This document shows positions 34,626 through 43,807 of a stretch of 64,000 bases of DNA, in pieces. Below the pieces are notes generated by a model. That model saw only the letters and a program-made list of their open reading frames with translations. It was not told where the DNA came from and ran no database searches. The first letter of the stretch is position 1; each line of letters opens with the position of its first letter. The stretch comes from Arthrobacter rhombi. GTDB lineage: Bacteria > Actinomycetota > Actinomycetes > Actinomycetales > Micrococcaceae. The position numbers and the translations under genes are program-made. Location of the stretch: NCBI RefSeq assembly GCF_900163545.1, contig NZ_FUHW01000026.1, forward strand, positions 1-64,000, written 5' to 3'.

Positions 34626-35302
34626 GCGCGGGCCTCCCGTCCCTGGTGTCCAACCCAACCCCACACCCCGGCAACGAGTGCAGCAATGAGGATCGGGATG
34701 CCCGGTGGCACGAACGGGATGGCCAGCACGGTGGCCGCCGCGCAGACCACGGCAATGGCCACGGGTTCACGCGAGGACAGCCGGGGCCATAACAAGGCCA
34801 GGAAGGCTGCGACCGCGGCCCCGTCCAACCCCCAGGCCTTCGGATCTCCCAGCGCGTCGCCGAGTAGGGCCCCGGCGATCGTGAACAGGTTCCAGAGGAT
34901 GAAGGTCCCCAGCCCGGCGGTCCAAAACCCGCGGCGGACCTCTATCAGCTCCTCCTGGACGACGGCGGTGGCCGTGGATTCGTCGATGGTCACGTGGGCT
35001 GCGGCCGCCTTGCGCCATCCGGTGGGGCGGGCCATGGAGTTCATCTGCATCCCGTAGATGATGTTGCGGATCCCCAACAGGGTGGCGGCACCGAAGGCCG
35101 CCGAACCGGCACCTCCGCCGGCCACGACCCCGATGAACGCGAATTGTGAGCCGCCGGTGAACATCAGCGCGCTCAAGGCCACGGTCTGCCAGAAGCTCAG
35201 CCCGGAAGCCACGGCGAGCGCGCCGAAGGAGATGCCGTAGAGGCCCGTCGCCACGGCGATGGACAGGCCCGTCTTCACGGCCGGGGACTGGCTGAACTTC
35301 AC
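34622..35302 (-). CDS. azlC: AzlC-family branched-chain amino acid export subunit
   Basis: A 226-residue membrane protein. The sequence GISFGALAVASGLSFWQTVALSALMFTGGSQFAFIGV and the later LLGIRNIIYGMQMN are the AzlC family signature. With AzlD it forms an exporter for leucine, isoleucine, valine or analogues. Starts with GTG at 35302. The azlCD pair faces away from the valine-catabolism genes at 3.3-5.3 kb and is not linked to them. Confidence 0.9.
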   Translation of the reverse strand: MKFSQSPAVKTGLSIAVATGLYGISFGALAVASGLSFWQTVALSALMFTGGSQFAFIGVVAGGGAGSAAFGAATLLGIRNIIYGMQMNSMARPTGWRKAAAAHVTIDESTATAVVQEELIEVRRGFWTAGLGTFILWNLFTIAGALLGDALGDPKAWGLDGAAVAAFLALLWPRLSSREPVAIAVVCAAATVLAIPFVPPGIPILIAALVAGVWGWVGHQGREARA

Positions 35303-35336
35303 CTCGGCAGTCTATCCACGCGCGGGGCCTCCCGAG

Positions 35337-36338
35337 TCAGGGTGCCGGCCGCAAAACGATCCGGGTGCCGCGGTTCTGCCCCGATTCCAGTCGCGCGTGG
35401 GCCCACCCGGCGTCGTCGAAGGACCCGAGGCTCACCTGCCGGGGCGTCCAGACCCCGCTGGCCAGCAGCATGTTGACGGTTGCTGCGGCGTCGGCCAGTT
35501 CGCCGACGGTGGCGTTGCTGATCGCGAAACCGCGCAGGCTCGCGTCGCGCATGTAGAGCTGTCCCACGGGCAAGACAGCTTCCGTGGTGGGCCCGGCCAG
35601 GAGAACGATCCGCCCGCGGGGCGCAGCGAGTTTCACCGCCGCCGCCAGGTCGTTATGTCCTGCGGTGTCGATGTGCACGTCGATGCCATCGGGGACGGCC
35701 TGGAGCAGTCGCGGCACCAGGTCGGGGTCGCGGTAGTCCAGCACCGTCTGGGCGCCGAGTCCGCGGCAATAGCCTGCATCGTCGGCCGAGGCGGAGGCCA
35801 GCACCCGGGCCCCGCGGGCCACGGCGAGCACGATGGCCGCCGAGCCGACCTGCCCGGCACCCCCGGCAATGTAGATACTCTCCCCGGGCTGGAGGTTCCC
35901 CTGCCGCTGAACAGCCAGGACCGCCGTCGTGCAGGGATGCAGCGCAGCGGCGGCGGTGACCGGGTCCACGTCAGGGGGAAGTAGATAAGCCTGTTCGGCG
36001 TCGACGGCGACCCGTTCGGCGGTCGCTCCGGGCCGGCCTGCGAAACCGAGGCTGTTGGTCCAGGCCCGCTGCCCGACCTGCAGGCCGGTCACCGAGGCGC
36101 CCACGGCCTCGATGGTCCCCACCGCGTCCCGGCCGACCGCCACGGGAAATTCCAGTTCCGTGGCGTAGACCCCGGAGCGGACGAAGGTGTCGACGTGGTT
36201 CACGGCGACGGCCTCCACGGCCAGGACCACCTGGTCGGCCCCACATTCCGGGGCCGGCAGCCGAAGCTGATGGATGCCCGCGGCATCGGTCAGCCGGTCG
36301 ATGCCGACGGCCCGCACCGTTTCGGACCCGGTGTTCAC
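35337..36338 (-). CDS. Zinc-type alcohol dehydrogenase-like / quinone reductase
   Basis: A 333-residue medium-chain dehydrogenase/reductase. The N-terminal half (APECGADQVVLAVEAVAVNHVDTFVRSGVY) matches quinone oxidoreductases, and GGAGQVGSAAIVLAVARGARVLASA is the NADPH-binding Rossmann motif. Zinc ligands are not evident, so quinone reductase (QOR) is likelier than alcohol dehydrogenase. The GTG at 36338 overlaps the GDPD stop; much longer frames into GDPD are shadows. Confidence 0.83.
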   Translation of the reverse strand: MNTGSETVRAVGIDRLTDAAGIHQLRLPAPECGADQVVLAVEAVAVNHVDTFVRSGVYATELEFPVAVGRDAVGTIEAVGASVTGLQVGQRAWTNSLGFAGRPGATAERVAVDAEQAYLLPPDVDPVTAAAALHPCTTAVLAVQRQGNLQPGESIYIAGGAGQVGSAAIVLAVARGARVLASASADDAGYCRGLGAQTVLDYRDPDLVPRLLQAVPDGIDVHIDTAGHNDLAAAVKLAAPRGRIVLLAGPTTEAVLPVGQLYMRDASLRGFAISNATVGELADAAATVNMLLASGVWTPRQVSLGSFDDAGWAHARLESGQNRGTRIVLRPAP

Positions 36339-37201
36339 GCCCGGGCCAGTGAATTCAAAACGTCGCGCGTGTGCTTCGGATCGTTGCTGGTCATTTCCTG
36401 GACACCCACGCCGGCGAGGAATTCGATGTCCTCCTCCCGGTCCACGGTCCACACGCGCAGCCGGGTTCCGTGATGGAGCCACGCCCTGACGGTGTCCTCG
36501 TGGCGGCGCACCCAGGCAACGCCCGGGCCCGCAACGCCGGCTGTTCCCGCCTCGATGGCTGGAACGCCTTCCTGTTCGGCCCCGTAGACGACGGACGCGA
36601 CCTGGGCGCCGAGGTGGTCCCCGCGCTCTTCGAGGGCTGCGACCTTTCGGGGGTTCGCTCCGGTCACCAGTTGGCACAGGAAGTCCGGGGCAACCCGGGA
36701 GGAGAGGTGGCGGACCGATCCGGGATCGAAGCACATGAAGCTGAGAGTGACGTCTCCGATCTTCGAGGTGGCCGCCTCCCAACCCAGCCGGGTCAGTTCC
36801 GCCAATACGGCGTCTTCGAGTCGGCGCCCGAATTCGCTGGGGTGCTTGATCTCGATGGCCAAGCCGATCGGACGTCCCGCGGAGGCGGCCAGCTCCACCA
36901 GTTCGCCCAACGTCAGGAGTTGTTCCTGCAGTGTCCCGTAGTCGGCGGGAATCTCCCGGCCCTTCCAGGAGGCGAAGTCCAGCTCGCGCAGTTCCTGCAG
37001 TGTGAACGAGGAGATCCGCCCCGACGCGTTCGAGGTCCGGTCCACCGTCTGGTCGTGATGGCAGACGATCCGGCCGTCACGGGTGAGGTGGACGTCGCAT
37101 TCGATCCCATCGGCCCCGTCGGCGAGCGCCTGTAGATAGGCGGCCCTGGTGTTTTCCGCGTAGGCGGCGCTGGACCCGCGATGTGCGTAGACATGGTGCA
37201 T
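36335..37201 (-). CDS. Glycerophosphodiester phosphodiesterase
   Basis: Hydrolyses glycerophosphodiesters to glycerol-3-phosphate and an alcohol. The 288-residue TIM-barrel enzyme starts YAHRGSSAAYAENTRAAY (catalytic His and NT motif) and has DGIECDVHLTRDGRIVCHHD (metal-binding E-x-D and the second His). It has no signal peptide and is thus cytosolic. Its stop overlaps the start of the reductase gene. It starts opposite the DUF445 gene. Confidence 0.93.
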   Translation of the reverse strand: MHHVYAHRGSSAAYAENTRAAYLQALADGADGIECDVHLTRDGRIVCHHDQTVDRTSNASGRISSFTLQELRELDFASWKGREIPADYGTLQEQLLTLGELVELAASAGRPIGLAIEIKHPSEFGRRLEDAVLAELTRLGWEAATSKIGDVTLSFMCFDPGSVRHLSSRVAPDFLCQLVTGANPRKVAALEERGDHLGAQVASVVYGAEQEGVPAIEAGTAGVAGPGVAWVRRHEDTVRAWLHHGTRLRVWTVDREEDIEFLAGVGVQEMTSNDPKHTRDVLNSLARA

Positions 37202-37307
37202 GTTCCATACGCTACGCGATGCCCCGGACTCGTTTCTGCGATCCGCTGGCGAGCCGGTGAACTATCGTGGAAGCGCGCCACCGAGACATCTCACCGATTG
37301 GACCACC

Positions 37308-38558
37308 ATGCAGCTGATCTCCGACGTCGAACGGTCCGCAGCGTTGCGGCGCATGAAGACCATTGCCACGGGACTGTTGATCGGGATGGCGGTTCTGTTC
37401 GCCGTGTCCTTCGCCCTGCAGGAGTCCCATGGGTGGCTCCAATACGTCAGGGCGGCGGCCGAGGGCGGGATGGTCGGTGCCCTGGCCGACTGGTTCGCCG
37501 TCACAGCGCTCTTCCGCCACCCACTGGGTCTGCCGATCCCGCATACGGCCATCATCCCGCGCAAGAAGGACCAGATCGGTGAGAGCCTGGGCGGCTTCAT
37601 CGAGGAGAACTTCCTCTCCGATGAGGTCGTGGGCAGCAAACTCGCTTCGCTGTCCTTCGCCGCGCCCGCCGGGGCGTGGCTCACCGAGGCCAAGAATGCC
37701 GAACGCGTCGCCGTGGAAGGGGCGACGGCGATCCGTGCCCTGCTTTCGGTGGTGAACGACGAGGACGTATTGGCCTTGGCCGAGTCCCTGGCCCGCAAGC
37801 ACATGTTGGCACCGGAATGGTCCCCGACCCTGGGCCGCATGCTCGAACTGGTCCTGCGCGACGGACACCAGCGCCCCTTCGTGGACCTGCTGGCAGAACG
37901 GGTTGCCGACTGGGTGGCGGTGAACCGTCAGACAGTGGTCAAACTCGTCGCCGAGCGCTCCCCCACCTGGCTGCCGTCGATGATGGATACCTTCGTGGGT
38001 GAACGGCTACACCGCGAGTTGGCGGCTTTCACCGACGCCGTCCGGACCGACCCCGACCATCGGCTGCGCCGCAACATCGACGACTGGCTGGCCGAATTCG
38101 CCCGCGATATGCAGCACAGCCCGGACACGATCGCCAAGGTGGAAGGGCTCAAGCACAGCATTCTGGATGATCCGCAACTGCACGAGGCGGTGGCTACCGG
38201 ATGGGAATCCATCAAGGCGGCGCTGCTCGATGCCCTGGAGAACCCGGAATCCGAACTGCGCCGCGGTTTCGTGCGGGCGGTCATGGACCTGGGGTCACGG
38301 TTGCGCACCGATACCGTGCTGGCGGAAAAGATCGACCGGTGGATCACCACCGCTGCCGGCTACCTGATCCACACCTACCGTGAGCAGATCTCGGCGCTGA
38401 TCGGTGACACCGTGGCCCGGTGGGACGGACCCGAGACGAGCCGGAAAATCGAGTTGCAGGTGGGCCGGGACCTGCAGTTCATCAGGATCAACGGCACCGT
38501 CGTCGGCTCCCTGGCGGGCCTGGCGATCTTCATTGCCGCCAACACGCTGTTGGGCTGA
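37308..38558 (+). CDS. DUF445 family membrane-anchored protein
   Basis: A 416-residue protein with a membrane helix near each end (TGLLIGMAVLFAVSFAL at about 20-36, GSLAGLAIFIAANTLLG at the very C-terminus) and a long helical body. The hallmark is YVRAAAEGGMVGALADWFAVTALFRHPLGLPIPHTAIIPRKKDQIGESL, the DUF445 core. Function not known. The ATG at 37308 begins the conserved N-terminus; an in-frame start at 37200 overlaps the GDPD gene. Confidence 0.9.
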   Translation: MQLISDVERSAALRRMKTIATGLLIGMAVLFAVSFALQESHGWLQYVRAAAEGGMVGALADWFAVTALFRHPLGLPIPHTAIIPRKKDQIGESLGGFIEENFLSDEVVGSKLASLSFAAPAGAWLTEAKNAERVAVEGATAIRALLSVVNDEDVLALAESLARKHMLAPEWSPTLGRMLELVLRDGHQRPFVDLLAERVADWVAVNRQTVVKLVAERSPTWLPSMMDTFVGERLHRELAAFTDAVRTDPDHRLRRNIDDWLAEFARDMQHSPDTIAKVEGLKHSILDDPQLHEAVATGWESIKAALLDALENPESELRRGFVRAVMDLGSRLRTDTVLAEKIDRWITTAAGYLIHTYREQISALIGDTVARWDGPETSRKIELQVGRDLQFIRINGTVVGSLAGLAIFIAANTLLG

Positions 38559-38564
38559 GGCCGT

Positions 38565-39413
38565 CTAGGGGGTGCCGGAGGTGCGGCGGAGCCGCTCCTG
38601 TTCGATCGCGCGTTCGACGGCGGTCCGGGCAGCTTCCAGGTCCTCACCGTCCGCGACGCGACTCGGCTCCACCACCTGGCTGATGACTTTTCGTGGTTCC
38701 AGTTCCCCGGGAATGGTGGTGGGGACTGGCCCGAAGGCCAGGGACGCGGATTCGACGACCTTGCGGCCCAGGAACCGGTTTCCGACCCCGCCGACGGCGG
38801 CACCGAGCCCGAAGGGGATGGCCCGGCCGATGATCGAGGCACCTTGGGTGGCCAGGATCTTGCGCAGGAAGCGTTTCTGCACCTGGGCGCCGATGGCGCC
38901 CCAGGCCCCCGACGATTTTCCGTTGCTGAAGACCGACCCCCAACCCTTGACCGGGCCGACACCACGCCCTGCCGCCTGATGGGTCAGGGCGGCGATCATC
39001 GCGCTGCCTTCCTCACCCATCAGGATCGCCATCACCATCACCCGGGCCTTTTCCGGGTCTTCGGTGGTGATGCCGTGCAATTCGGCCAATGACTGGGCGT
39101 AGAGGGCACTAGCTTCCAGAAAGCCGACCGTAGCGGCCGCCGAGAGGCCCAGCGATGCCGCCGTCCCGATCCCGGGAACCACCGCCGATGCCCCGACGGC
39201 CGCGCCACCGCCAGTGACCGCAACCAGGTAGTCGCGTCGGAGCAGGCGGGCCATTTCCGGGCCGTCCGCCCGGGGGTGCTTACGCTGCAATCGGCGCAGG
39301 TAGGCCACCACCAGGGGACGTTGGACGCCGATGGCCCGGATGATCGCCCCCTGGATACCGGCTACGGGTTTTCCGTCCGGGCCCAGGACCGCTGCGGTAA
39401 TTTTTTCCTTCAT
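38565..39413 (-). CDS. EcsC-like protein
   Basis: A 282-residue protein. The segment VTGGGAAVGASAVVPGIGTAASLGLSAAATVGFLEASALYAQSLAELHGI and later AIPFGLGAAVGGVGNRFLGRKVVESA match the glycine-rich amphipathic pattern of EcsC-family proteins, which associate with membranes. The role is unknown. Assignment is by pattern, not by a defined motif. Monocistronic, with convergent neighbours 6 bases away. Confidence 0.6.
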   Translation of the reverse strand: MKEKITAAVLGPDGKPVAGIQGAIIRAIGVQRPLVVAYLRRLQRKHPRADGPEMARLLRRDYLVAVTGGGAAVGASAVVPGIGTAASLGLSAAATVGFLEASALYAQSLAELHGITTEDPEKARVMVMAILMGEEGSAMIAALTHQAAGRGVGPVKGWGSVFSNGKSSGAWGAIGAQVQKRFLRKILATQGASIIGRAIPFGLGAAVGGVGNRFLGRKVVESASLAFGPVPTTIPGELEPRKVISQVVEPSRVADGEDLEAARTAVERAIEQERLRRTSGTP

Positions 39414-39453
39414 CCCCCGATTTTAGGCGCCACAGACCGTCCGTGCCGGAACA

Positions 39454-39903
39454 TCAGAGCGAAACCGACGCGCGGGGAGCCTGTTGCGCGGAAAGAACTG
39501 CCTTGCGCAGCGCCAGGAAAAGTAGAACGACACCCGCGGTGAGGAGCATGTGGCCCAGTCCGGCGATCCCACTCAGCGCCGGGGAGGAAACATCTGAACC
39601 CTTGACGGCCAGGGTGCCCTTGACGAGCATCATGCCTCCGGTGATCGCCACGCCGACGGTCCAGATCCAAAAGAACCAGCTAAAGAGCTTCGGTGCTGCC
39701 GCGGAAACGTGCAGGACTCGCTCCAGGACCATCACGATCAGCAAGACGATGAACCCCAGGACCAGGAAGTGGGTGTGAACCAGGGGTAGTTGCGTGGCGG
39801 AGCGGTCCGTGAAGTCGTTGGCCTTCGTCAGCTCCCGATAGAACAGTCCGGAGAAGACGCCAACGATCGCGAAGGTGAAGGAGGTGTAGAGAAGGCGGAG
39901 CAC
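39454..39903 (-). CDS. DUF2871 family membrane protein
   Basis: A 149-residue protein with four predicted helices (TSFTFAIVGVFSGLFYRE, THFLVLGFIVLLIVMVLE, FFWIWTVGVAITGGMMLV, GHMLLTAGVVLLFLALRK). The LVHTHFLVLGF and GLGHMLLTAG histidine-containing helices are typical of DUF2871. Starts with GTG at 39903 after AAAGG. Its promoter carries a copy of the palindrome found before the ABC exporter at 27037, so coregulation is expected. Confidence 0.87.
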   Translation of the reverse strand: MLRLLYTSFTFAIVGVFSGLFYRELTKANDFTDRSATQLPLVHTHFLVLGFIVLLIVMVLERVLHVSAAAPKLFSWFFWIWTVGVAITGGMMLVKGTLAVKGSDVSSPALSGIAGLGHMLLTAGVVLLFLALRKAVLSAQQAPRASVSL

Positions 39904-39967
39904 TTCGGTGACCTTTCGTTGATGGTTCAGGCTGATTGCCTGCCTTCAACTATTCCCACCAACTGCC

Positions 39968-39993
39968 GATCAGTGATCAACCGATCGGTGGAT
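39968..39993 (-). promoter_or_regulatory. TetR-type palindrome upstream of DUF2871
   Basis: ATCAACCGATCGGTGGAT (39976-39993) differs at one base from the perfect 18-bp palindrome at 27037-27054. On the minus strand it contains TTGATC as a possible -35, with AATAGT about 17-19 bases on as a -10. A repressor bound there would cover the -35 of the DUF2871 promoter. Confidence 0.6.
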
Positions 39994-40000
39994 TTCGTCC

Positions 40001-41281
40001 CTAGTCCGCGCCGGGGAGGTCAATATCGACCCACACCAGACGGTGATTCCCGCTGGGACCCGGGTCGCCGTAGACCAGGGCCCGTCCCGGCTGCCTGGCT
40101 GAGGGCCAGAACACGCCGGCCCCTGCGACGTCCACCGTCGTCGAGGCCAAGGCATAGTCGGTGCGCAAGGCGCCGGCAGCATCGTCATTCGACGTCCGCG
40201 CCTTCGGGGCCGAGGCCTTCTCTGTTTCAGAGGTAGCGGACTCGTCGGTGCCGATTTCCGCGGCGCCTTCCGACGTCGGACGCGGATCGCTCACCGATGG
40301 ATTGCTCAACAACTGGTTCACGGACCCGCGGGCGGCATCGTCTTGGCCCGGGTCCACGCCGAGATCGCCGAGGACCACGAAGCGCGCATTCTTGGGCAGG
40401 CCGCCGCTCTGCCCCTGATCGTCGGTGATGTATTGAGCATCTTCGCCGCCGGAGACGTAGTCGGCGACCAACCGGATCTCGTCCGTGTTGCGCAGATGTT
40501 GCTGGTTGCCCTCCTCGTCGACGGGGGCACTGGGATCTGCGGCCACGACGTGCACGGTATGTCCCTTGACCTTCACGGGAACATCCCACGTGGTGGAGCT
40601 GTTCAGCCGCAGGATGCTGCGCACCAGCGGTGAATACTCCCCGGTGGGTAGTCCGTTGTCAGGCATCGATGACCACAGCAGGTTCTGGAAGGTCCGGATC
40701 CCGTCGCGCTGGATCGGGTGTTTGGAATACAGGACCATGCCGTGTTGTCCGGGGAACTCGCCGTAGCCGAATCCGTCGGTCGCATCCCCGACGGTCCCAT
40801 TGCCGTCCAGATCGGCACCGGTGGGGATCCCGTGGTTCGTCGGTGCCACGTACATGTACGGGTAGTCGGTGGCATGCCGTTCGTTCTGGTCCTGCTGCAG
40901 GTAATTGGTGCGGAAACCCTCGGCGGCCTCATGGTCTTCGTCGTAGTCGAAGTCGCTGAGCAGCACGACATCGGGGTTGGTCCGCTGGATGACTTCCGCC
41001 ACGGCCGAGGCTGCCTCGTCGCCGGGCTGGGACAGGTCCTGGGCCAACCCGCCGGCGTACCCGCGGCTGAGTGAGGAGTTGAACGCGGCGGCTCGCAGTG
41101 CGCCGTCGTGTGTGGGCGCCGCCAAGTCTCCCGCGGGCTTCAACTGGGCTTGGAAGCGCTGATAGTCGGGGGTCAGGAAGTCCGGGGCATCCGCTCCTTC
41201 GGCGAGCGCAGGCACCATGGAGGCAGCCGTCAGGCCGACGGCTAGCAGACCGGCCCCCAGGGCCCTCTTGATGACACGCAC
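40001..41281 (-). CDS. Secreted endonuclease/exonuclease/phosphatase family protein
   Basis: A 426-residue exported protein with a signal peptide (residues 1-28, AGLLAVGLTAASMVPALAEG) and an EEP-fold body: LRAAAFNSSLSRGYAGGLAQDL (strand 1), VVLLSDFDY, and late FVVLGDLGVDPGQDDAARGS and SGNHRLVWVDIDL. Several canonical EEP residues differ: the usual QE is SD, GDxN is GDLG, and the final SDH is GNH. So it may act as a non-nuclease phosphatase, or be inactive. Ends 8 bases before the palindrome of the next promoter. The 296 bases upstream (41282-41577) show only a short hairpin CTACC-N4-GGTAG. Confidence 0.78.
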   Translation of the reverse strand: MRVIKRALGAGLLAVGLTAASMVPALAEGADAPDFLTPDYQRFQAQLKPAGDLAAPTHDGALRAAAFNSSLSRGYAGGLAQDLSQPGDEAASAVAEVIQRTNPDVVLLSDFDYDEDHEAAEGFRTNYLQQDQNERHATDYPYMYVAPTNHGIPTGADLDGNGTVGDATDGFGYGEFPGQHGMVLYSKHPIQRDGIRTFQNLLWSSMPDNGLPTGEYSPLVRSILRLNSSTTWDVPVKVKGHTVHVVAADPSAPVDEEGNQQHLRNTDEIRLVADYVSGGEDAQYITDDQGQSGGLPKNARFVVLGDLGVDPGQDDAARGSVNQLLSNPSVSDPRPTSEGAAEIGTDESATSETEKASAPKARTSNDDAAGALRTDYALASTTVDVAGAGVFWPSARQPGRALVYGDPGPSGNHRLVWVDIDLPGAD

Positions 41282-41534
41282 CCCACCAGCGTAGGACGTC
41301 CGGCCCCCGACGGGAACTGCCTTGTGGCTTTCTGGGCACGATCCGCCCCCGGAGATCCGACTCGGGTCCGTACCGGCGAATCAGCCCCACGCCCGCTCTT
41401 CAGCGAGATACCGGCGATCTGGCTACCAGTCGGTAGCCCATGCTGGGCGAAACAGCAGGCCTGAGCATCGTTGCCGTATTGAAATCTTCGCTCGATGGAC
41501 CAATTCGGTTCACCCCGGGGACACCCCGAAACGG

Positions 41535-41572
41535 ATCTCGCCCCGCCCCGCTGATGCGGGACGGGGCGAGAT
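41535..41572 (-). terminator. Terminator after tRNA-Lys
   Basis: ATCTCGCCCCG and CGGGGCGAGAT, extended by CCCGC/GCGGG around a TGAT loop, form a hairpin of about 16 pairs starting 6 bases past the tRNA 3' end. There is only a weak T-stretch (GTTTC) after it. Confidence 0.7.
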
Positions 41573-41577
41573 GCGGG

Positions 41578-41650
41578 TGGGCCCTACGGGGATCGAACCC
41601 GTGACCAGCGGATTAAAAGTCCGATGCTCTACCACCTGAGCTAAAGGCCC
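41578..41650 (-). tRNA. tRNA-Lys (TTT)
   Basis: A 73-base cloverleaf without an encoded CCA (ACC followed by C). Acceptor GGGCCTT/AGGGCCC, anticodon loop CTTTTAA with TTT, T-loop TTCGATC. No integrase gene or direct repeat of its 3' end was noticed nearby. Confidence 0.95.
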
Positions 41651-41751
41651 CCTGCGACCATGATGGCCGGTATATATCCTAACGCAATCCGCGCTCTCCG
41701 TTGCAGTGAGGTCGTGGCCGGGGTGTTTGGGCCCGGAGTATCGTCGAGTAC

Positions 41752-42411
41752 ATGAGTGACGCCCAGACATCCGCAGCGGGCTCGGGTGGACGCCGACACC
41801 ACCGCCCGACACCTTTTGCCCCGGCAGATTTCGAGCCCTTCGCCAGTGGTATCGACCCCGCCCGCATTTCGGAGGCCGGCCAATTGGCGGCCGAGGCGTT
41901 GGTCCACCACGGGCGGGCCAACTCCGATCCCGCAGTCACCGCCCGGCTCATCAAGCTGGCCGATCAGGAGGGTCTGGAGGTGCTGGCCGAACTGTGGGCC
42001 AAGAGCCCGGCCCGTTCGCTCCCCGGCGCCCTGTGGCGGCTCTACGCCCTCGGAACGGCCACCCGGCGCGACCCCCAACGCTACGCCGCGTATTTCGCCG
42101 CCGGGCAACAGACCGCCGACGTTTCACGGGTCGTCGCCGGGGTGGCCGAACCTCCGGGAGCGGACGAAGTCTCGGCGATGACCGATTCGATCCTGACCGG
42201 AGCCTTCGACGGTGATTTCGACGTGGCTCTGGAACGTACTGCCGCGTTCTGCCGGATCATCTCCTTGGGCCAAGCCGAGCACGCCGACGCCTCCGAGACC
42301 TCCAGCGCCGACCGGGCCACCCGATTGACCCGCAACGCCGACCTGCTGGTGAAGACGGCGGAGGATCTCGAAGCGGCGGCCCGGTCGTGGCGGCGCGGCG
42401 AATTAACCTGA
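41752..42411 (+). CDS. Conserved hypothetical protein
   Basis: A 219-residue soluble, mostly helical protein that I cannot place in a family. It has a low-complexity N-terminus of about 25 residues, then FEPFASGIDPARISEAGQLAAEALVHHGR and a central AKSPARSLPGALWRLYALGTATRRDPQRYAAYFAAG segment. No membrane helix or signal peptide. It lies divergent to tRNA-Lys, and the IS element begins 77 bases after its stop. Confidence 0.7.
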   Translation: MSDAQTSAAGSGGRRHHRPTPFAPADFEPFASGIDPARISEAGQLAAEALVHHGRANSDPAVTARLIKLADQEGLEVLAELWAKSPARSLPGALWRLYALGTATRRDPQRYAAYFAAGQQTADVSRVVAGVAEPPGADEVSAMTDSILTGAFDGDFDVALERTAAFCRIISLGQAEHADASETSSADRATRLTRNADLLVKTAEDLEAAARSWRRGELT

Positions 42412-42487
42412 ACCGCCACCAGTGCCCCGCCTGATCTGTTCCGCCATCGCGAGTATCCGGCATCCCACCTAGCGAGATCCCATGCCT

Positions 42488-42547
42488 GTTGCCTCATAGC
42501 AATACCTCCGGGAAGACTGCTTCGTTGCCTCATTAGAAAACCTCCGC
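42488..42547 (+). repeat. Left end tandem sites of the insertion sequence
   Basis: Two copies of a GTTGCCTCATnnnnAAnACCTCCG site at 42488-42511 and 42524-42547, 36 bases apart, same orientation. Likely transposase binding sites. Confidence 0.7.
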
Positions 42548-42559
42548 GAGGAATCGGGT

Positions 42560-43762
42560 TCATGATCTTGCCTTAGCGATATCGAACACCGGTACCGGGG
42601 CCCTGTTCTTACGCCGGGCCAGCGTGTCTAGCTCCGCGGTCAGGGCAGAGATCTGTCGTTGCAGGGCCATGACCCGGATCCTCTTGAATTGAGCATTCAT
42701 CGTAATGATCGGACGCTTGGCCATCCCGGGATACCCGGCGGCCCGCTGGTACGCGGTGGCTGGCTTGTCGTGCTTCTTGCTCACCTTCGCCCCGTGACGG
42801 GTCTTCGAAACGAGTTTCTGCTGAGGGAGCAGGTAGTTCGTGAAGACCCGGTCCAGCTCCCAGATCCGATTCAACAACTCCAATTCCCGGGCAGTATCGA
42901 AACGCTGATAGCCAACCAGCTCCCGGACTCGGGACCAGTTCTTCTGTTCCACGTGCGCGCCATCATTCTTATGCAACGGACGCGATCGGGTGAAGGTGAT
43001 CTTGTTGTCCAGGCAGTATCGGTAGAGATGGTCATTGATGAACTCACTGCCATTATCGGAATCGATCCCGATGATCGGGAACGGGAACACGTTCTTGACG
43101 TGCATCAGGGCCTCGAACACCCATTTCTGGGCCTTGTTCTGCACCGAACGGTTCACTGTCCAGCCCGTGGCGATATCGGTGACGGTGAGCGTGCAACAGA
43201 ATTGCCCTGCCGGGTTCGAGCCCTCATGGCAGACCAGATCGATCTCCACGAACCCGGGGACTGCGTCGTCCCAATCAGCCCAGGTCCGGATCGGGATCTG
43301 GGACTTCAACAGTGATCCGGGCTTGGTACGCGAGCGCCCATGCAGGCGCATCTTTTCCCGTTCGTGGGCCAGGCGACGATCGATGGTCGCCGCGCTCATC
43401 GCCATGAGCAGCCTGGCTTGTTCATCAGTGACGTCCAGAACGTGCTCGGCCCTGAGCATGGGAACCAGATAGTCCGTCGCTGCCGCCAGCAGCTTCCCCG
43501 CCGGGGCCCGCAGCACCGCCCAACACAGGATCAGGGACTGCTGAAGATCCGCCGGATAGGTAGGTGCTCGTCCTTGTCGGACCAGCTTCGGTCGTGATGG
43601 TTCAACGGCCCGGCGCAGCGCGGCTCGGGCATGATCGCGGTGCCAGCCAGTTAGTTCCACGACGTGGTCCAGGATCTCGGTCTTCACCGGCTTATTGGCG
43701 TTTTGGTATCGCTGGGCCAGGTGCTTCGTTACTGCCTTGCGCTCACTCATGGTCAGTCCCAT
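42560..43762 (-). CDS. DDE (rve-type) transposase
   Basis: About 400 residues from the ATG at 43762; an in-frame ATG at 43807 lies directly at the IS end repeat and one at 43750 is also possible. The N-terminus has a helix-turn-helix-like region (TGWHRDHARAALRRAV). The integrase core has the first Asp in FVEIDLVCHEG, the second in GIDSDNGSEFIN and the Glu in AHVEQKNWSRVRELVG, a complete DDE triad, so it is probably active. The family is that of integrase-core transposases of actinobacterial ISs; I cannot assign the exact IS family. Confidence 0.88.
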   Translation of the reverse strand: MGLTMSERKAVTKHLAQRYQNANKPVKTEILDHVVELTGWHRDHARAALRRAVEPSRPKLVRQGRAPTYPADLQQSLILCWAVLRAPAGKLLAAATDYLVPMLRAEHVLDVTDEQARLLMAMSAATIDRRLAHEREKMRLHGRSRTKPGSLLKSQIPIRTWADWDDAVPGFVEIDLVCHEGSNPAGQFCCTLTVTDIATGWTVNRSVQNKAQKWVFEALMHVKNVFPFPIIGIDSDNGSEFINDHLYRYCLDNKITFTRSRPLHKNDGAHVEQKNWSRVRELVGYQRFDTARELELLNRIWELDRVFTNYLLPQQKLVSKTRHGAKVSKKHDKPATAYQRAAGYPGMAKRPIITMNAQFKRIRVMALQRQISALTAELDTLARRKNRAPVPVFDIAKARS

Positions 43763-43807
43763 CCATAACGGTCCCGCCTGATTTGGTCGTGGGCAACTCT
43801 GAAGCAT

